From CAYJBH01 sp964370825 (GTDB lineage: Bacteria; Bacillota; Clostridia; Oscillospirales; Ruminococcaceae), in assembly GCA_964370825.1 (NCBI GenBank), contig CAYJKY010000006.1, positions 29,189-93,188 on the forward strand: a DNA stretch of 64,000 bases. Direction: 5' to 3'. Below the pieces are notes generated by a model. The model did not search any database. It saw only the letters and a program-made list of their open reading frames with translations, and had not been told where the DNA came from. This document shows, one piece after another, positions 50,140 through 59,203 of this stretch. Position 1 is the stretch's first letter; every line of letters starts with the position of its first letter. A program made the translations under genes and the position numbers.

Positions 50140-50250
50140 TTATCTATAGGCAGCTACACGAAGTCTTCTATAATCTGCCGTCCAATTTTCACCATCAAAC
50201 ATACTATTACTTAATTCGTTTTCAATCATGTTAAAACCATCAAGCTCTTA
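50140..50250 (-). pseudogene. Short decayed coding fragment
   Basis: On the minus strand an open stretch reads ELDGFNMIENELSNSMFDGE followed by NWTADYRRLRVAAYR and a stop at 50140. The composition is that of a real protein C-terminus, but there is no ribosome binding site and a stop lies just before it. I do not recognise the family. The rest of the 268-base gap 50046-50313 shows nothing else. Confidence 0.35.
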
Positions 50251-50313
50251 AAGATAACTTTTATTAGCCTACTGAGTGGGACAGGCTATGACTTTGAGCG
50301 TTTATTCTCATTA

Positions 50314-51204
50314 TTATTTGTTATGGTATTTCTTAGCTCGATCACAAGCGTCTAAAACCATGGCGGTAAGCTCGCTCGTATCTGTAAACTTTTTCGGCTC
50401 AAAAAGGTAGCTATGAAAAAACAGTTCCACATTCTCACCGTACAGATCACCTACCTCAGCCACTATAGTCGTTTCGCAGCTAATCGACTCACCATCGGTA
50501 AAGGTGGGACGTGTTGTAACCCCGGTAGCCGACGGATATTCCTTCCCATCTATAATTACCGAGGTAATATATACACCTTTTTTGGGACGAACAAATCCCT
50601 GCTGCCAATATTGATTAATGGTAGGGAATCCAAGTTTCTCCCCTATTCCGAAACCGTGTTTCACAACATAGTCAATGCTGTAGGGTCGCCCGAGCATTGC
50701 GTTTGCTTCCTCTATATCTCCGTTTTTAAGTGCCGTTCTGATACCGGTAGAGGATATTTTCACACCTTTTGCATCACATCGATTAGGGATTATCACATTA
50801 AAATTGTTCTCATTGCCGGCATCATGAAGCATGCCGACATCGCCCCTACGCTTGTACCCAAACCTGAAATCCTCACCACATACTACTGCCTTACAACCAA
50901 ATCGTTTAACAAGTATGTTGTCGATGAATTCCTCGGCAGACATGGTGTGATACTGCAAAAACTCCTGCTGAATACATATATCGATGCCTATTTCCTCTAT
51001 ATGAACGTGTCGTTGTATGTCATTTTCTATAAGCTCTCTCGGATGGGGGGGCAAAAGGCAGAGTGCAACTGATGGGTATCCAAGTTCCCTCCCTGTGTTT
51101 ACCGCAGCGGACAAAATCGCTTGATGGCCTTTGTGTACACCATCAAAACTGCCCAGTGCAACCACCGAGTTTTCAAGATTTATAAATTCATTATTTGTTT
51201 TCAT
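50314..51204 (-). CDS. ribF: Bifunctional riboflavin kinase / FAD synthetase
   Basis: A 296-residue RibF. The N-terminal FAD synthetase domain has the nucleotidyltransferase motif GSFDGVHKGHQ at residues 18-28 and SSTGIRTALKNGDIEEANAMLGRPY before the second domain (split at the domain border); the C-terminal riboflavin kinase has KLGFPTINQYW and KGVYITSVIIDGK, with the catalytic Glu near SCETTIVAE. It makes FMN and FAD in the cytoplasm, which supplies Rnf among others. A slightly short C-terminus is within the family range. The start overlaps the DUF4349 gene end; the ribosome binding site is weak. Confidence 0.92.
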   Translation of the reverse strand: MKTNNEFINLENSVVALGSFDGVHKGHQAILSAAVNTGRELGYPSVALCLLPPHPRELIENDIQRHVHIEEIGIDICIQQEFLQYHTMSAEEFIDNILVKRFGCKAVVCGEDFRFGYKRRGDVGMLHDAGNENNFNVIIPNRCDAKGVKISSTGIRTALKNGDIEEANAMLGRPYSIDYVVKHGFGIGEKLGFPTINQYWQQGFVRPKKGVYITSVIIDGKEYPSATGVTTRPTFTDGESISCETTIVAEVGDLYGENVELFFHSYLFEPKKFTDTSELTAMVLDACDRAKKYHNK

Positions 51205-52240
51205 TTTGATCTTTTGAGGGTTTGTTTTGTTTTTTGATTCCTGTCATCTGCGGAGGAACCGGTGGTTGCATTGGATTAGGCTGCGGTTGCTGTGGAGGAT
51301 ACGGTATTGGCATTCTTGCTGCCATCTCACGTCTTTTCTCCTCCCTTATACGCTGTTTTTCCATGCGTTTCGGTTCGGTAGCCTTGTAGATAGCCAGTAC
51401 AATAACCAATATTACACCGGCAAAAACTAAGGTTGGAAGTAGCGTTGCAAATATGGTAACAAATGATGAAAGCAGTTCTATAAGAAAGTCAACCCCTTGA
51501 AGGAATGAGTTTGCTACATCGGCAAAAAATCCCTGCTGGGTTATGACGATGGTTCGGCTTTCGGTGAGTGTAAGATTTATGGTGCTCATACTAACCTGAC
51601 GCTCAAGATAAAGTCGTTGTTGCTCATAGCTCTCACGCTCGTAACGAACGTTCGACAGCTGGTATTCTATCTCCATTATTTCGGTGACATTTTCTGCCTG
51701 TTCAATAAGCTCGACAAGCCTCTCTTCCTGTGCTTCGAGTGCTTCCACCCTTGCGGTAAGATCAATATATTCGGTAGTAACATCCTCGCTGGACTCGTTC
51801 ATGGAGGTTATTGTTGCAGCGTTCTGCACCCCGCTTAATAGTTCGTTGTAGTTTTCCGAAGGAACCCTTATGGTTAGCTCAATGACACGGTGTTCATCGG
51901 CTTCCGAACCGTTCCTCCAGAGGCTTGAATCGCTAATCTCTCCGCCGTGCTTCTCAACCTCGTCGGTTATGTTGGCAAGCGATGCGTCAAACTCCTCGGT
52001 TAGCATTCCGAGAAATGCGGTTTTAATTATCATCCTCCCGTCGGCATCTGCATCGGAGGAGCCTTCGCCCACGACGTCGGCGGTAGCATTTGATGGCATC
52101 TCAGAAATTTCCGGTGCCTCCTCCATGGCATATTCATATGACTCGGTAGTTGCCGAATCGTATCCTGAAGAGGACGAGCCACAACCTACCCAAAGTAGGG
52201 CTACAACAATAGCAAGTAATAAAAATGATAACTTTCTCAT
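51191..52240 (-). CDS. DUF4349 lipoprotein
   Basis: A 349-residue lipoprotein. ATG 52240 opens a lipoprotein signal (LLAIVVALLWVGCG); an ATG 12 bases earlier touches the ribosome binding site AAGGAAGGA and is less likely. The DUF4349 domain follows (DADGRMIIKTAFLGMLTEEF, then a coiled segment TARVEALEAQEERLVELIEQ), and a C-terminal membrane helix (LLPTLVFAGVILVIVLAI) with a basic, Pro/Gln-rich tail. Function unknown; members sit in the envelope. The C-terminal tail overlaps ribF by 14 bases. Confidence 0.85.
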   Translation of the reverse strand: MRKLSFLLLAIVVALLWVGCGSSSSGYDSATTESYEYAMEEAPEISEMPSNATADVVGEGSSDADADGRMIIKTAFLGMLTEEFDASLANITDEVEKHGGEISDSSLWRNGSEADEHRVIELTIRVPSENYNELLSGVQNAATITSMNESSEDVTTEYIDLTARVEALEAQEERLVELIEQAENVTEIMEIEYQLSNVRYERESYEQQRLYLERQVSMSTINLTLTESRTIVITQQGFFADVANSFLQGVDFLIELLSSFVTIFATLLPTLVFAGVILVIVLAIYKATEPKRMEKQRIREEKRREMAARMPIPYPPQQPQPNPMQPPVPPQMTGIKKQNKPSKDQNENK

Positions 52241-52259
52241 ACCTATAACCATTCCTTCC

Positions 52260-53630
52260 TTATATTTTTTTTATGACAGGACCGTTTCTGGTGTCTTCCA
52301 CGGTGTAGCCAAGGGCTATCATACTCTCCCTTATACTGTCGGCCGCTGCAAAATCTTTCGCCTTTTTCGCAGCCGTTCGCTGTTCACAAAGATTAACTAT
52401 CTCGTCGGGAATTTCTTCCTTTTCAAAGAATATTCCAAGCACACCGCACAGCTCGTTTAGAGTGTCCAGTGCATAGCGAATCCCCTTTTTAGACATATTA
52501 TTTTCGGAATTAACTACCTTTACAAGCTCAAATATAACAGATAATGCATCGGCGGTGTTTAGGTCATCGTCCATCGCTTCGCAGAAGTCTGATTTTGATC
52601 TGTTACAAACATCGTCAACATTGCCGCCATCCTCCTTAGCTGAGGACAGTTCTCGTTCTAGCCTGCCGAAACAGTTCTCTATGCGCTCAAGAGCCGACAC
52701 ACTCTGCTCTAAAACCTCCTCACCAAACTGAAGTGGACTGCGATAGTGTGCCGAGAGAAGTAAAAATCTGATGGGCGAATAACCAAAGCGTTCGGCAACA
52801 TCCCTTGTGGTAAAAAAGTTACCTAGGCTCTTGCTCATCTTGTTTCCACCCATGTTTAAAAACCCGTTGTGCATAAAAAAGTTTGCAAAGGGTTTTCCGT
52901 TTGCCGCCTCGCTCTGAGCAATCTCATTTTCATGGTGTGGGAATATAAGGTCAACGCCACCACCGTGAAGGTCAAAAGTCTCTCCGAGATACTGCTTTGC
53001 CATTGCACTGCATTCTATATGCCAGCCCGGGCGACCCTCTCCGAACGGTGCAGTATAACTCGGCTCTCCGGGTTTCACACCCTTCCACAGGGCAAAGTCG
53101 GTCGGATTTTCTTTACTCTCACCGGGGTTTACCCTTGCACCTTCCTCGAGTTCCTCCATAGGCATATGACACAACTTACCGTATTCGGAGAATTTGTTCG
53201 TTCTAAAATATACGTCACCCCCGCTTTGGTAGGCAACATCCTTTTCAATCAGGGTTGTTATCAGTCCTATCATCTCGTCGATATGCTCGGTGGCACGCGG
53301 TGTGTACGTTGGCTCAAGACAGTTCAGCCCGTTACGGTCGACAATAAACTCAGCCTCGTAACGTCGGGCAACCTGTTCCACCGTAACACCCTCTTCATTA
53401 GCTTTCTTTATCAACTTGTCGTCGATATCGGTAACATTGGAAACAAAGGTAACCTTATTTCCTCTATACTCCAGATATCTGCGAAGAACATCGTATACTA
53501 CTAACGGTCTTGCGTTTCCTATGTGTATAAAGTTGTAAACAGTGGGGCCACATACATAAATTTTATAATGACCCTTCTCAATAGGTATGAATTCATCCTT
53601 ATTTCTGGTTAATGTGTTGAAAATCCTCAT
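52260..53630 (-). CDS. cysS: Cysteinyl-tRNA synthetase
   Basis: A 456-residue class I synthetase. The HIGH motif appears as HIGNARP, with the zinc-binding Cys in YVCGPTVYNFIHIGN; the second zinc Cys and His are in HIECSAMAKQYLG and HHENEIAQSEA; the KMSKS motif is NKMSKSLGNFFT. Length and C-terminal domain (DALR) are normal. I start at ATG 53630, where AGGAG stands 9 bases upstream; ATG 53639 is too close to that site. Confidence 0.96.
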   Translation of the reverse strand: MRIFNTLTRNKDEFIPIEKGHYKIYVCGPTVYNFIHIGNARPLVVYDVLRRYLEYRGNKVTFVSNVTDIDDKLIKKANEEGVTVEQVARRYEAEFIVDRNGLNCLEPTYTPRATEHIDEMIGLITTLIEKDVAYQSGGDVYFRTNKFSEYGKLCHMPMEELEEGARVNPGESKENPTDFALWKGVKPGEPSYTAPFGEGRPGWHIECSAMAKQYLGETFDLHGGGVDLIFPHHENEIAQSEAANGKPFANFFMHNGFLNMGGNKMSKSLGNFFTTRDVAERFGYSPIRFLLLSAHYRSPLQFGEEVLEQSVSALERIENCFGRLERELSSAKEDGGNVDDVCNRSKSDFCEAMDDDLNTADALSVIFELVKVVNSENNMSKKGIRYALDTLNELCGVLGIFFEKEEIPDEIVNLCEQRTAAKKAKDFAAADSIRESMIALGYTVEDTRNGPVIKKI

Positions 53631-53642
53631 TAATTGCATCTC

Positions 53643-54200
53643 CTATTTATCGGCTATAAATGCCCTTCCTTTGTAAATATAATCCACCCCCGTAGCGAAG
53701 GTTACCATTGCTACAATCCACATCAATGTTGATATAATCTGTTGTGCCATAGGCACTTCAAACCCGATTTCAGATGCCACCAAAAACATGAACCACACAA
53801 TAGTCACGACAATCTGCAGAACGGTTTTAATCTTACCACCAAAATTGGCGGCTATGACCTCACCATGGCTTGCCGCTATTGCACGCACAGCGGTTACCGC
53901 AAATTCCCTTGCGAATATTATTAATATTACAACAGCATTCGTGTAACCCATAACAAGCATGTATATAAATGCTGTGCTGGTGAGCAACTTGTCTGCAACA
54001 GGGTCGATAAACTTTCCAAAATCGGTAACAAGATTGTTGCGCCTTGCTATCATGCCGTCGAGCATGTCGGTTATCGAGGCAATAATGTATACAATCATTG
54101 CATAGGTGAGATTGTAAGGTATGAAATCAAGCTCAAAAAGCAGGCACAACACCGGAACAAGAAGTATTCGTAACATTGACAGTTTGTTGGGAAGATTCAT
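53643..54200 (-). CDS. pgsA: CDP-diacylglycerol-glycerol-3-phosphate 3-phosphatidyltransferase
   Basis: A 185-residue membrane enzyme of the CDP-alcohol phosphatidyltransferase family. The active-site motif D-G-x2-A-R-x8-G-x3-D-x3-D is seen as DMLDGMIARRNNLVTDFGKFIDPVAD. It makes phosphatidylglycerol phosphate, the precursor of phosphatidylglycerol. It stands after rimO, the usual clostridial order rimO-pgsA, and its stop is 3 bases before the cysS frame. Confidence 0.94.
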   Translation of the reverse strand: MNLPNKLSMLRILLVPVLCLLFELDFIPYNLTYAMIVYIIASITDMLDGMIARRNNLVTDFGKFIDPVADKLLTSTAFIYMLVMGYTNAVVILIIFAREFAVTAVRAIAASHGEVIAANFGGKIKTVLQIVVTIVWFMFLVASEIGFEVPMAQQIISTLMWIVAMVTFATGVDYIYKGRAFIADK

Positions 54201-54223
54201 GTAAAAACTTTTCTCCTTAATAA

Positions 54224-55540
54224 TTATTCGGTAATCTCTCCGATAAGGTCATACCCCTCTACACCGGTTATCGTCACGTTATAACGTTCGGATAAAATCA
54301 GGGTATCATCGACCAATATGTGGGTGTCTACCTCCGGTGCAGAATAATCATCTCGCAATATTATTCTTCCTGTCTCTTCACATATATCCTCGGCAAATGC
54401 CATTATTGTGTTGCCTACCTTATTACTAAGCATTTTTTCCACAACCTCATACTGTGCCTCCATAATTTTTTTATGACGTTGTTTTTTAACCGACGAAGAT
54501 ATTTGGTTTTTCATCCCTGCCGCCTCGGTGTTTTCCTCCTTTGAGTATGAGAAACAACCGAGATGATTAAAATGCGCCTCCTTAACAAAGGATAGCAGGT
54601 CTTCAAAGTCAGTCTCACTCTCGCCAGGAAAACCTACCATAACGGTTGTTCTTATACAGATATCCGGCATCGCCGCCCTTAATTTCGCAACAACCTTTTT
54701 TATGATTTCACTTCCACCTCTTCGCCGCATCGCCTTTAGTACATTATCACTTATATGCTGAATCGGCATGTCGATATACCGCGCAATTTTTGGCAATGCA
54801 ACCATGGTATCAATTAAGCGTTGGTCAATATTTTCGGGGTATGCGTACATTATTCTGATACATTCAACCCCTTCAATCTCGTGTAATGCGGTAAGGAGTT
54901 CCGGCAGTTCACTTTTCCCTGTAATTTCCTTTCGAAACGCTGTGGTATCCTGCGCAACAAGTATAAGCTCTCTGCTACCGGAAAGCACAAGTTCGCGTGC
55001 TTCTTCACAGATACTCTCGATATCCCGGCTACGCTGTCTACCACGTATCATAGGTATTGCACAGTAGCTACAGCGGTTGTTACAGCCATCGGCAATTTTT
55101 ATATAGCTATAGTGTGCCGGAGATAACAGCACCCTACTTCCCTCCTCCGTCATCTGCTCGATTTCGGATTTAAAAAGGCCGCCCTCCCCGTCACATATTT
55201 TTTGTACTATTTCTACAATATCCCCGTTACATCCGGGTGTTACTACCGCATTAACCTCCGGTAATTGTTGCAATATATCGTCGGCGTAACGCTGTGCAAG
55301 ACATCCTGTCACCACTATCTTCATTTGTGGATTGTTCTCCCTTGCGCTGTTGAGCAGTAGTATATGCTCGATGCTCTCCTGCTTTGCATCGGCAATAAAA
55401 CCGCAGGTATTAACGATTACCAGTTCGGCTTCAAACAGTTCAGGTGATAATGTATGTCCCTCTCTCAACAGTCTTCCGAGTAATCTCTCGGCATCAACTG
55501 TGTTTTTTGAACATCCCAGAGGCACCAGTGCAATTTTCAT
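54224..55540 (-). CDS. rimO: Ribosomal protein S12 methylthiotransferase
   Basis: A 438-residue RimO. The N-terminal MTTase domain has three Cys in the blocks LGCSKNTVDAE, NTCGFIADAK and TGCLAQRY for the auxiliary [4Fe-4S] cluster; the radical SAM motif is CNNRCSYCAIP; a TRAM domain ends the protein. It adds a methylthio group to the Asp of ribosomal protein S12. The LGCSKNxVD start marks RimO rather than MiaB. Confidence 0.96.
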   Translation of the reverse strand: MKIALVPLGCSKNTVDAERLLGRLLREGHTLSPELFEAELVIVNTCGFIADAKQESIEHILLLNSARENNPQMKIVVTGCLAQRYADDILQQLPEVNAVVTPGCNGDIVEIVQKICDGEGGLFKSEIEQMTEEGSRVLLSPAHYSYIKIADGCNNRCSYCAIPMIRGRQRSRDIESICEEARELVLSGSRELILVAQDTTAFRKEITGKSELPELLTALHEIEGVECIRIMYAYPENIDQRLIDTMVALPKIARYIDMPIQHISDNVLKAMRRRGGSEIIKKVVAKLRAAMPDICIRTTVMVGFPGESETDFEDLLSFVKEAHFNHLGCFSYSKEENTEAAGMKNQISSSVKKQRHKKIMEAQYEVVEKMLSNKVGNTIMAFAEDICEETGRIILRDDYSAPEVDTHILVDDTLILSERYNVTITGVEGYDLIGEITE

Positions 55541-55574
55541 TTAATTTATCCTTTCCTAAATGATGTGATTTTGT

Positions 55575-56012
55575 TTAATAATCATCATCGTCGGTAATTT
55601 TTTCCATCATAAGCCGCACCTTCTCGTAGGAAAAGCCACGACGAAGTAGCGAATCGGTCACCTTTTTATATTCTCCCGAGGCAAGTCGTGTAGCGTATTT
55701 TCTGCTTAACTGTCGCTCTATTATCTCCTCCTCGTCCACATCAATGCAAAGCGATTCGATAACTTCCCGTTCGATGCCCGCAAGTCTCAATTTGCCGGCT
55801 ATCTCCTTTTTCGACTTTCCTGCCCTTACATATGCCTCAACGCGCAACTTTGCGATGTTTTCCTCGTCAATATATCCGCTTTCCACAAGGTACTCGGTCG
55901 CCTGTTGTGCCTCCTCCTCGGTATAGTTTCTTCGCAACTTAGCGATAAGTTCGCAAACTGTATGATCCCTCATAGAGAGAAACAAAAAAGCCTTTTCTAC
56001 AGCCTTTTTCAT
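55575..56012 (-). CDS. recX: Regulatory protein RecX
   Basis: A 145-residue RecX with three helical repeats (FLSMRDHTVCELIAKLRR, GYIDEENIAKLRVEAYVRAGKSKKEIAGKL is split around residues 50-80, then RGFSYEKVRLMMEKI). RecX restrains RecA filaments. It is not beside recA, which is about 12 kb away; in many bacteria the two are neighbours. It has its own promoter and a leader with a hairpin. Confidence 0.88.
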   Translation of the reverse strand: MKKAVEKAFLFLSMRDHTVCELIAKLRRNYTEEEAQQATEYLVESGYIDEENIAKLRVEAYVRAGKSKKEIAGKLRLAGIEREVIESLCIDVDEEEIIERQLSRKYATRLASGEYKKVTDSLLRRGFSYEKVRLMMEKITDDDDY

Positions 56013-56042
56013 GTCTTACAAATCCCTCTCATCTGTTGTAAT

Positions 56043-56068
56043 GCTACGCATGGAAAGGCCATCGTAGC
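56043..56068 (-). other. Hairpin in the recX leader
   Basis: GCTACG-c-ATGG (56043-56053) pairs with CCAT-CGTAGC (56059-56068); one bulged base. It lies between the recX promoter and its start, with no T tail. Confidence 0.55.
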
Positions 56069-56091
56069 GTGTCTTTTGTTTGACGTTAACA

Positions 56092-56120
56092 ATTATACCA
56101 CACGCAAACGTCATATGCAA
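56092..56120 (-). promoter_or_regulatory. Promoter of recX
   Basis: Minus strand: TTGCAT (56120-56115), a 17-base spacer, perfect TATAAT (56097-56092), about 80 bases before the ATG. Confidence 0.7.
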
Positions 56121-56157
56121 CAAATAGAGTTACAAATGCATTGCACCTGCTTTATAA

Positions 56158-56793
56158 TCAATATTTTTCCACAAAGTCGGTCCAAACCTTTTTTGCTTTT
56201 TCCGGTTTCTCAATATTCGATGCGTCCAGCACCCTAATCATCCAAGCCATGTTTTCGCCGAGAATCTGCATTATCTGGATACCCTCTGCGTCCTTTAGCA
56301 CCTCTCCCGGTCGGTTTCCGTGAATAACTGTCCAGTAATTTGAGGTTGGCAGTACCATCTCGGAGTATTGAAGGTATTTATATAGTTCGTCTACACTCGG
56401 AATCCCTCCGCTTCTTCGAACGGTTGCTATAGCCGCACCCACCTTGTGTCGCAGAGGATTACCGTTGACACCACACACCATAAAGAACCTGTCTAAAAAG
56501 CTTTTCATTCCGCCTGCAACCCCACTGTAATAGACCGGTGAACCCAGCAAAATCCCATCTGCATCCTTCACTTTTTGCACTATATCTCCAAGCTCATCAT
56601 CATATGCGGGACAGCATCCATTTTTAGATTTTATGCAGGCATTACATGCGATACATCCTCCCATCTTCATAGACCCTACCTGAATAATTTCCACCTCTAT
56701 TCCGCTTTCCCTGAGCTTATCTGCCACAATATTCAAGGCAGTAAAGGTATTTCCGTTTTTTTTGGGACTACCGTTTATTGCGATCACCTTCAT
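56158..56793 (-). CDS. Flavodoxin-fold NAD(P)H-dependent reductase
   Basis: A 211-residue protein of the NADPH-dependent FMN reductase family. The FMN phosphate loop is GSPKKNGNTFTAL; GSPVYYSGVAGGMKSFLDR is the second flavin loop; CIACNACIKSKNGC between them is a Cys-rich insertion found in many anaerobe members, which may hold a cluster or be redox-active. ATG 56793 follows AAAGGAGA. Substrate unknown; quinone or flavin reduction is typical. Confidence 0.85.
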   Translation of the reverse strand: MKVIAINGSPKKNGNTFTALNIVADKLRESGIEVEIIQVGSMKMGGCIACNACIKSKNGCCPAYDDELGDIVQKVKDADGILLGSPVYYSGVAGGMKSFLDRFFMVCGVNGNPLRHKVGAAIATVRRSGGIPSVDELYKYLQYSEMVLPTSNYWTVIHGNRPGEVLKDAEGIQIMQILGENMAWMIRVLDASNIEKPEKAKKVWTDFVEKY

Positions 56794-56826
56794 AATGTCT
56801 CCTTTCAATGTAAGACGTTTTGTTTA

Positions 56827-58680
56827 TTAATGTAGTGTATTATAGCCCGGTAGAAACGTTTGGGTTATCTTTGTTTCTTCGTACGCCAAAAAAACATCCG
56901 CTATCAGCTCACCTAATTCATATCCATTGGAGCCGTTTTCCACCACTGCCGCAACTGCAATCTCCGGATTTTCTGCAGGACCATATGCAATTATCGTCGC
57001 ATCATAATTTCCATTTGCTGCCTGCGGGGTGCCGGTCTTTGTTGCCACCACGTATGGCAATACCGAAAGATATTCCGCCGCCTCAAAGGTTGTAGACGCT
57101 GCAACCATGCCGTTTTTAACATGATCATATCCGGGACTGTCTAACATCACGGTTGTTGGCTGTTCATCATGCACCTGTTGTACAAGATGTGCAGTGGGAA
57201 CACGCCCTCCCGTTGCAAGAGTAGAGGCATACACCGCCATCTGCACCGGAGTAACCGATATATCGCCCTGGCCGATTGCAGCCTGAACGACATCGCCTAC
57301 AAACCAATCCTCCCCTTTTGCATCACGATTTTCCGGTGTAGATAGCAACCCTATCGCTTCCGGCACCTCAATGCCGGTAGGTCTGCCCAACCCCATCGCG
57401 AGGGCAGTTTCAGAAAAGCCATAAATTCCGAGCCGTCGTCCCATCTCATAGAAGTAAACATTACAGCTGTGTTGTAGTGCCCTATGCAGATTAACGCTTC
57501 CATGAACTCCGGTACATCCCGGCGTAAAACCCACATCAGAAAAATGATTATATCTGCCGGAGCAGTGAACCGTTTCGGTCGGAGATATCACACCATTGTA
57601 GAGGACAGTAACCCCAACAAGCGGTTTAAATGCCGAGCCGGGACGGTAAAGTCCCGAAAATGCTCGGTTAAAAAGCGGATTTTGCGAATCATTAGCAAGG
57701 GTGCTGTACTGCTCGTTGTAAAGATTTAAATCGTAGGAGGGTGCGGTTACTGCCGCAAGAATTCCACCACTATCCACCTCCATGACTACGACAGCTCCGG
57801 CGTATACATTCCCGAATTTTTCGTTGAGACGCTCTATAACATTGTCGAGTGATTCGGTGACGGCTATTTGAAGTTCGCTGTCTATGGTGAGTTGCAACGT
57901 TTCCCCCGGTTCAACAGGATCTATAATCGTCTGGGTATATTGTTGTGAACTTAAACTTCGCTCAATTACCCATTCACCCTCCTCACCTCGAAGTTGCTCC
58001 TCAAAAGCCTTTTCAAGACCATCACGCCCAAGCAGGTCGTCTGCATCATAACCGAGTTCACTCATCTCCTCAATTTCTTCCGGATAAAGCGGACCTACAC
58101 TTCCAAGGATATGCGGCATTAGATCTCCGTCAACCACAGATCTCTCAGACTGCTCTCGTATGCTAACGCCCGTCAACACTGCACTGTTTTCAGAAACTCG
58201 ATGCAACAAGCTTTGGGTTATATCTTCGGCAAAAACATATGGTGTTATATAGCTGTACTCTAACTCCTCCATCCTTTTTCGGATGCCACACAGCTGTCGT
58301 TGAATCCCTGTTGGATATTCGGAAAGCCCATAACTTTCCACTAGTTGCTCGAGCTCTTTATCCGTTACCGTTGCAGCCGGAGGGGTAAAGCCTTCCGCAT
58401 TGCAAATATTAACCAGTTCAAATAGAACCTGATTTAGCTGTTCCGGCGGTAAAAACGGTCTCTCGAGCAGTATTTCAAACTTGAGCTCGTTTTGGACAAG
58501 AACAACTCCGTTTCTGTCCTTGATTTCTCCCCTGTCCGAATCAACAAGGTATCGATACATAACAGCATCCTGTGCAACAGTTCTCAGTTCGTCACCGTTT
58601 ACAACCGTTATCTGTGCGGCTCTGAACGCAAAAATAATAAAGACCAGTGCCATCAGCACTCCGGCCACCTTATATCTCAT
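56827..58680 (-). CDS. mrdA: Class B penicillin-binding protein (PBP2/MrdA type)
   Basis: A 617-residue transpeptidase with an N-terminal membrane anchor (VLMALVFIIFAFRAA), a pedestal region and a transpeptidase domain. Active-site motifs: SxxK as SAFK in YRPGSAFKPLVG, SxN as SCN in QHSCNVYFYEMG, and KTG in ATKTGTPQA. It crosslinks peptidoglycan in the elongation complex together with MreC and MreD, whose genes lie just upstream. The start overlaps the mreD 3' end by 11 bases. Confidence 0.93.
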   Translation of the reverse strand: MRYKVAGVLMALVFIIFAFRAAQITVVNGDELRTVAQDAVMYRYLVDSDRGEIKDRNGVVLVQNELKFEILLERPFLPPEQLNQVLFELVNICNAEGFTPPAATVTDKELEQLVESYGLSEYPTGIQRQLCGIRKRMEELEYSYITPYVFAEDITQSLLHRVSENSAVLTGVSIREQSERSVVDGDLMPHILGSVGPLYPEEIEEMSELGYDADDLLGRDGLEKAFEEQLRGEEGEWVIERSLSSQQYTQTIIDPVEPGETLQLTIDSELQIAVTESLDNVIERLNEKFGNVYAGAVVVMEVDSGGILAAVTAPSYDLNLYNEQYSTLANDSQNPLFNRAFSGLYRPGSAFKPLVGVTVLYNGVISPTETVHCSGRYNHFSDVGFTPGCTGVHGSVNLHRALQHSCNVYFYEMGRRLGIYGFSETALAMGLGRPTGIEVPEAIGLLSTPENRDAKGEDWFVGDVVQAAIGQGDISVTPVQMAVYASTLATGGRVPTAHLVQQVHDEQPTTVMLDSPGYDHVKNGMVAASTTFEAAEYLSVLPYVVATKTGTPQAANGNYDATIIAYGPAENPEIAVAAVVENGSNGYELGELIADVFLAYEETKITQTFLPGYNTLH

Positions 58681-59203
58681 TCTTCACCACCCTTTCACCG
58701 CCAAGCTTAAAGGTTAGCCTTAAAACGGCATAGACCGTAGGTGAAAACAATCCGGTGTAAAGTATTGTAGGCAGGGTATATTCGGTAAATGTTTCGGTTA
58801 TTGTGCTATACCCTATCATAAATCCGTAAAAGAACAGATCAAGGATACAAAGAAGTGCACTCACTGCTGTGACCTCTAACATAAAGCTACCCACCATAAT
58901 CGGTTTTTCGTTATGATAATGATGTGCAATTATGGCAACCACAAACAAAAAAACCCCGAAATAACCGAAGGAGCGACCGACAAGGATGTCCCATCCAAGT
59001 CCACACAAAAAGCTAATCGATGCCGAAAACACCGAAAAGCGGCTTAGTGATGAATACACAACAACGGCAGGTATAATTAAAATCGGTTTTATTCCACCAA
59101 TCACAAACAAGCCCGGCACCTGTTGTAGCAGAAGGCACAACGGCAGAATAAGCGATGCAATAAGCAACGCTGTCACCTTTCTTAATGCCCTGTTTCTACT
59201 CAC
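58670..59203 (-). CDS. mreD: Rod shape-determining protein MreD
   Basis: A 177-residue membrane protein with about five helices, including LIASLILPLCLLLQQ and SFLCGLGWDILVGRSFGYFG, the latter a family hallmark (GLxxDxxxGxxxG). Part of the elongasome. It overlaps mreC by 8 bases and the PBP gene by 11. Confidence 0.88.
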   Translation of the reverse strand: MSRNRALRKVTALLIASLILPLCLLLQQVPGLFVIGGIKPILIIPAVVVYSSLSRFSVFSASISFLCGLGWDILVGRSFGYFGVFLFVVAIIAHHYHNEKPIMVGSFMLEVTAVSALLCILDLFFYGFMIGYSTITETFTEYTLPTILYTGLFSPTVYAVLRLTFKLGGERVVKNEI

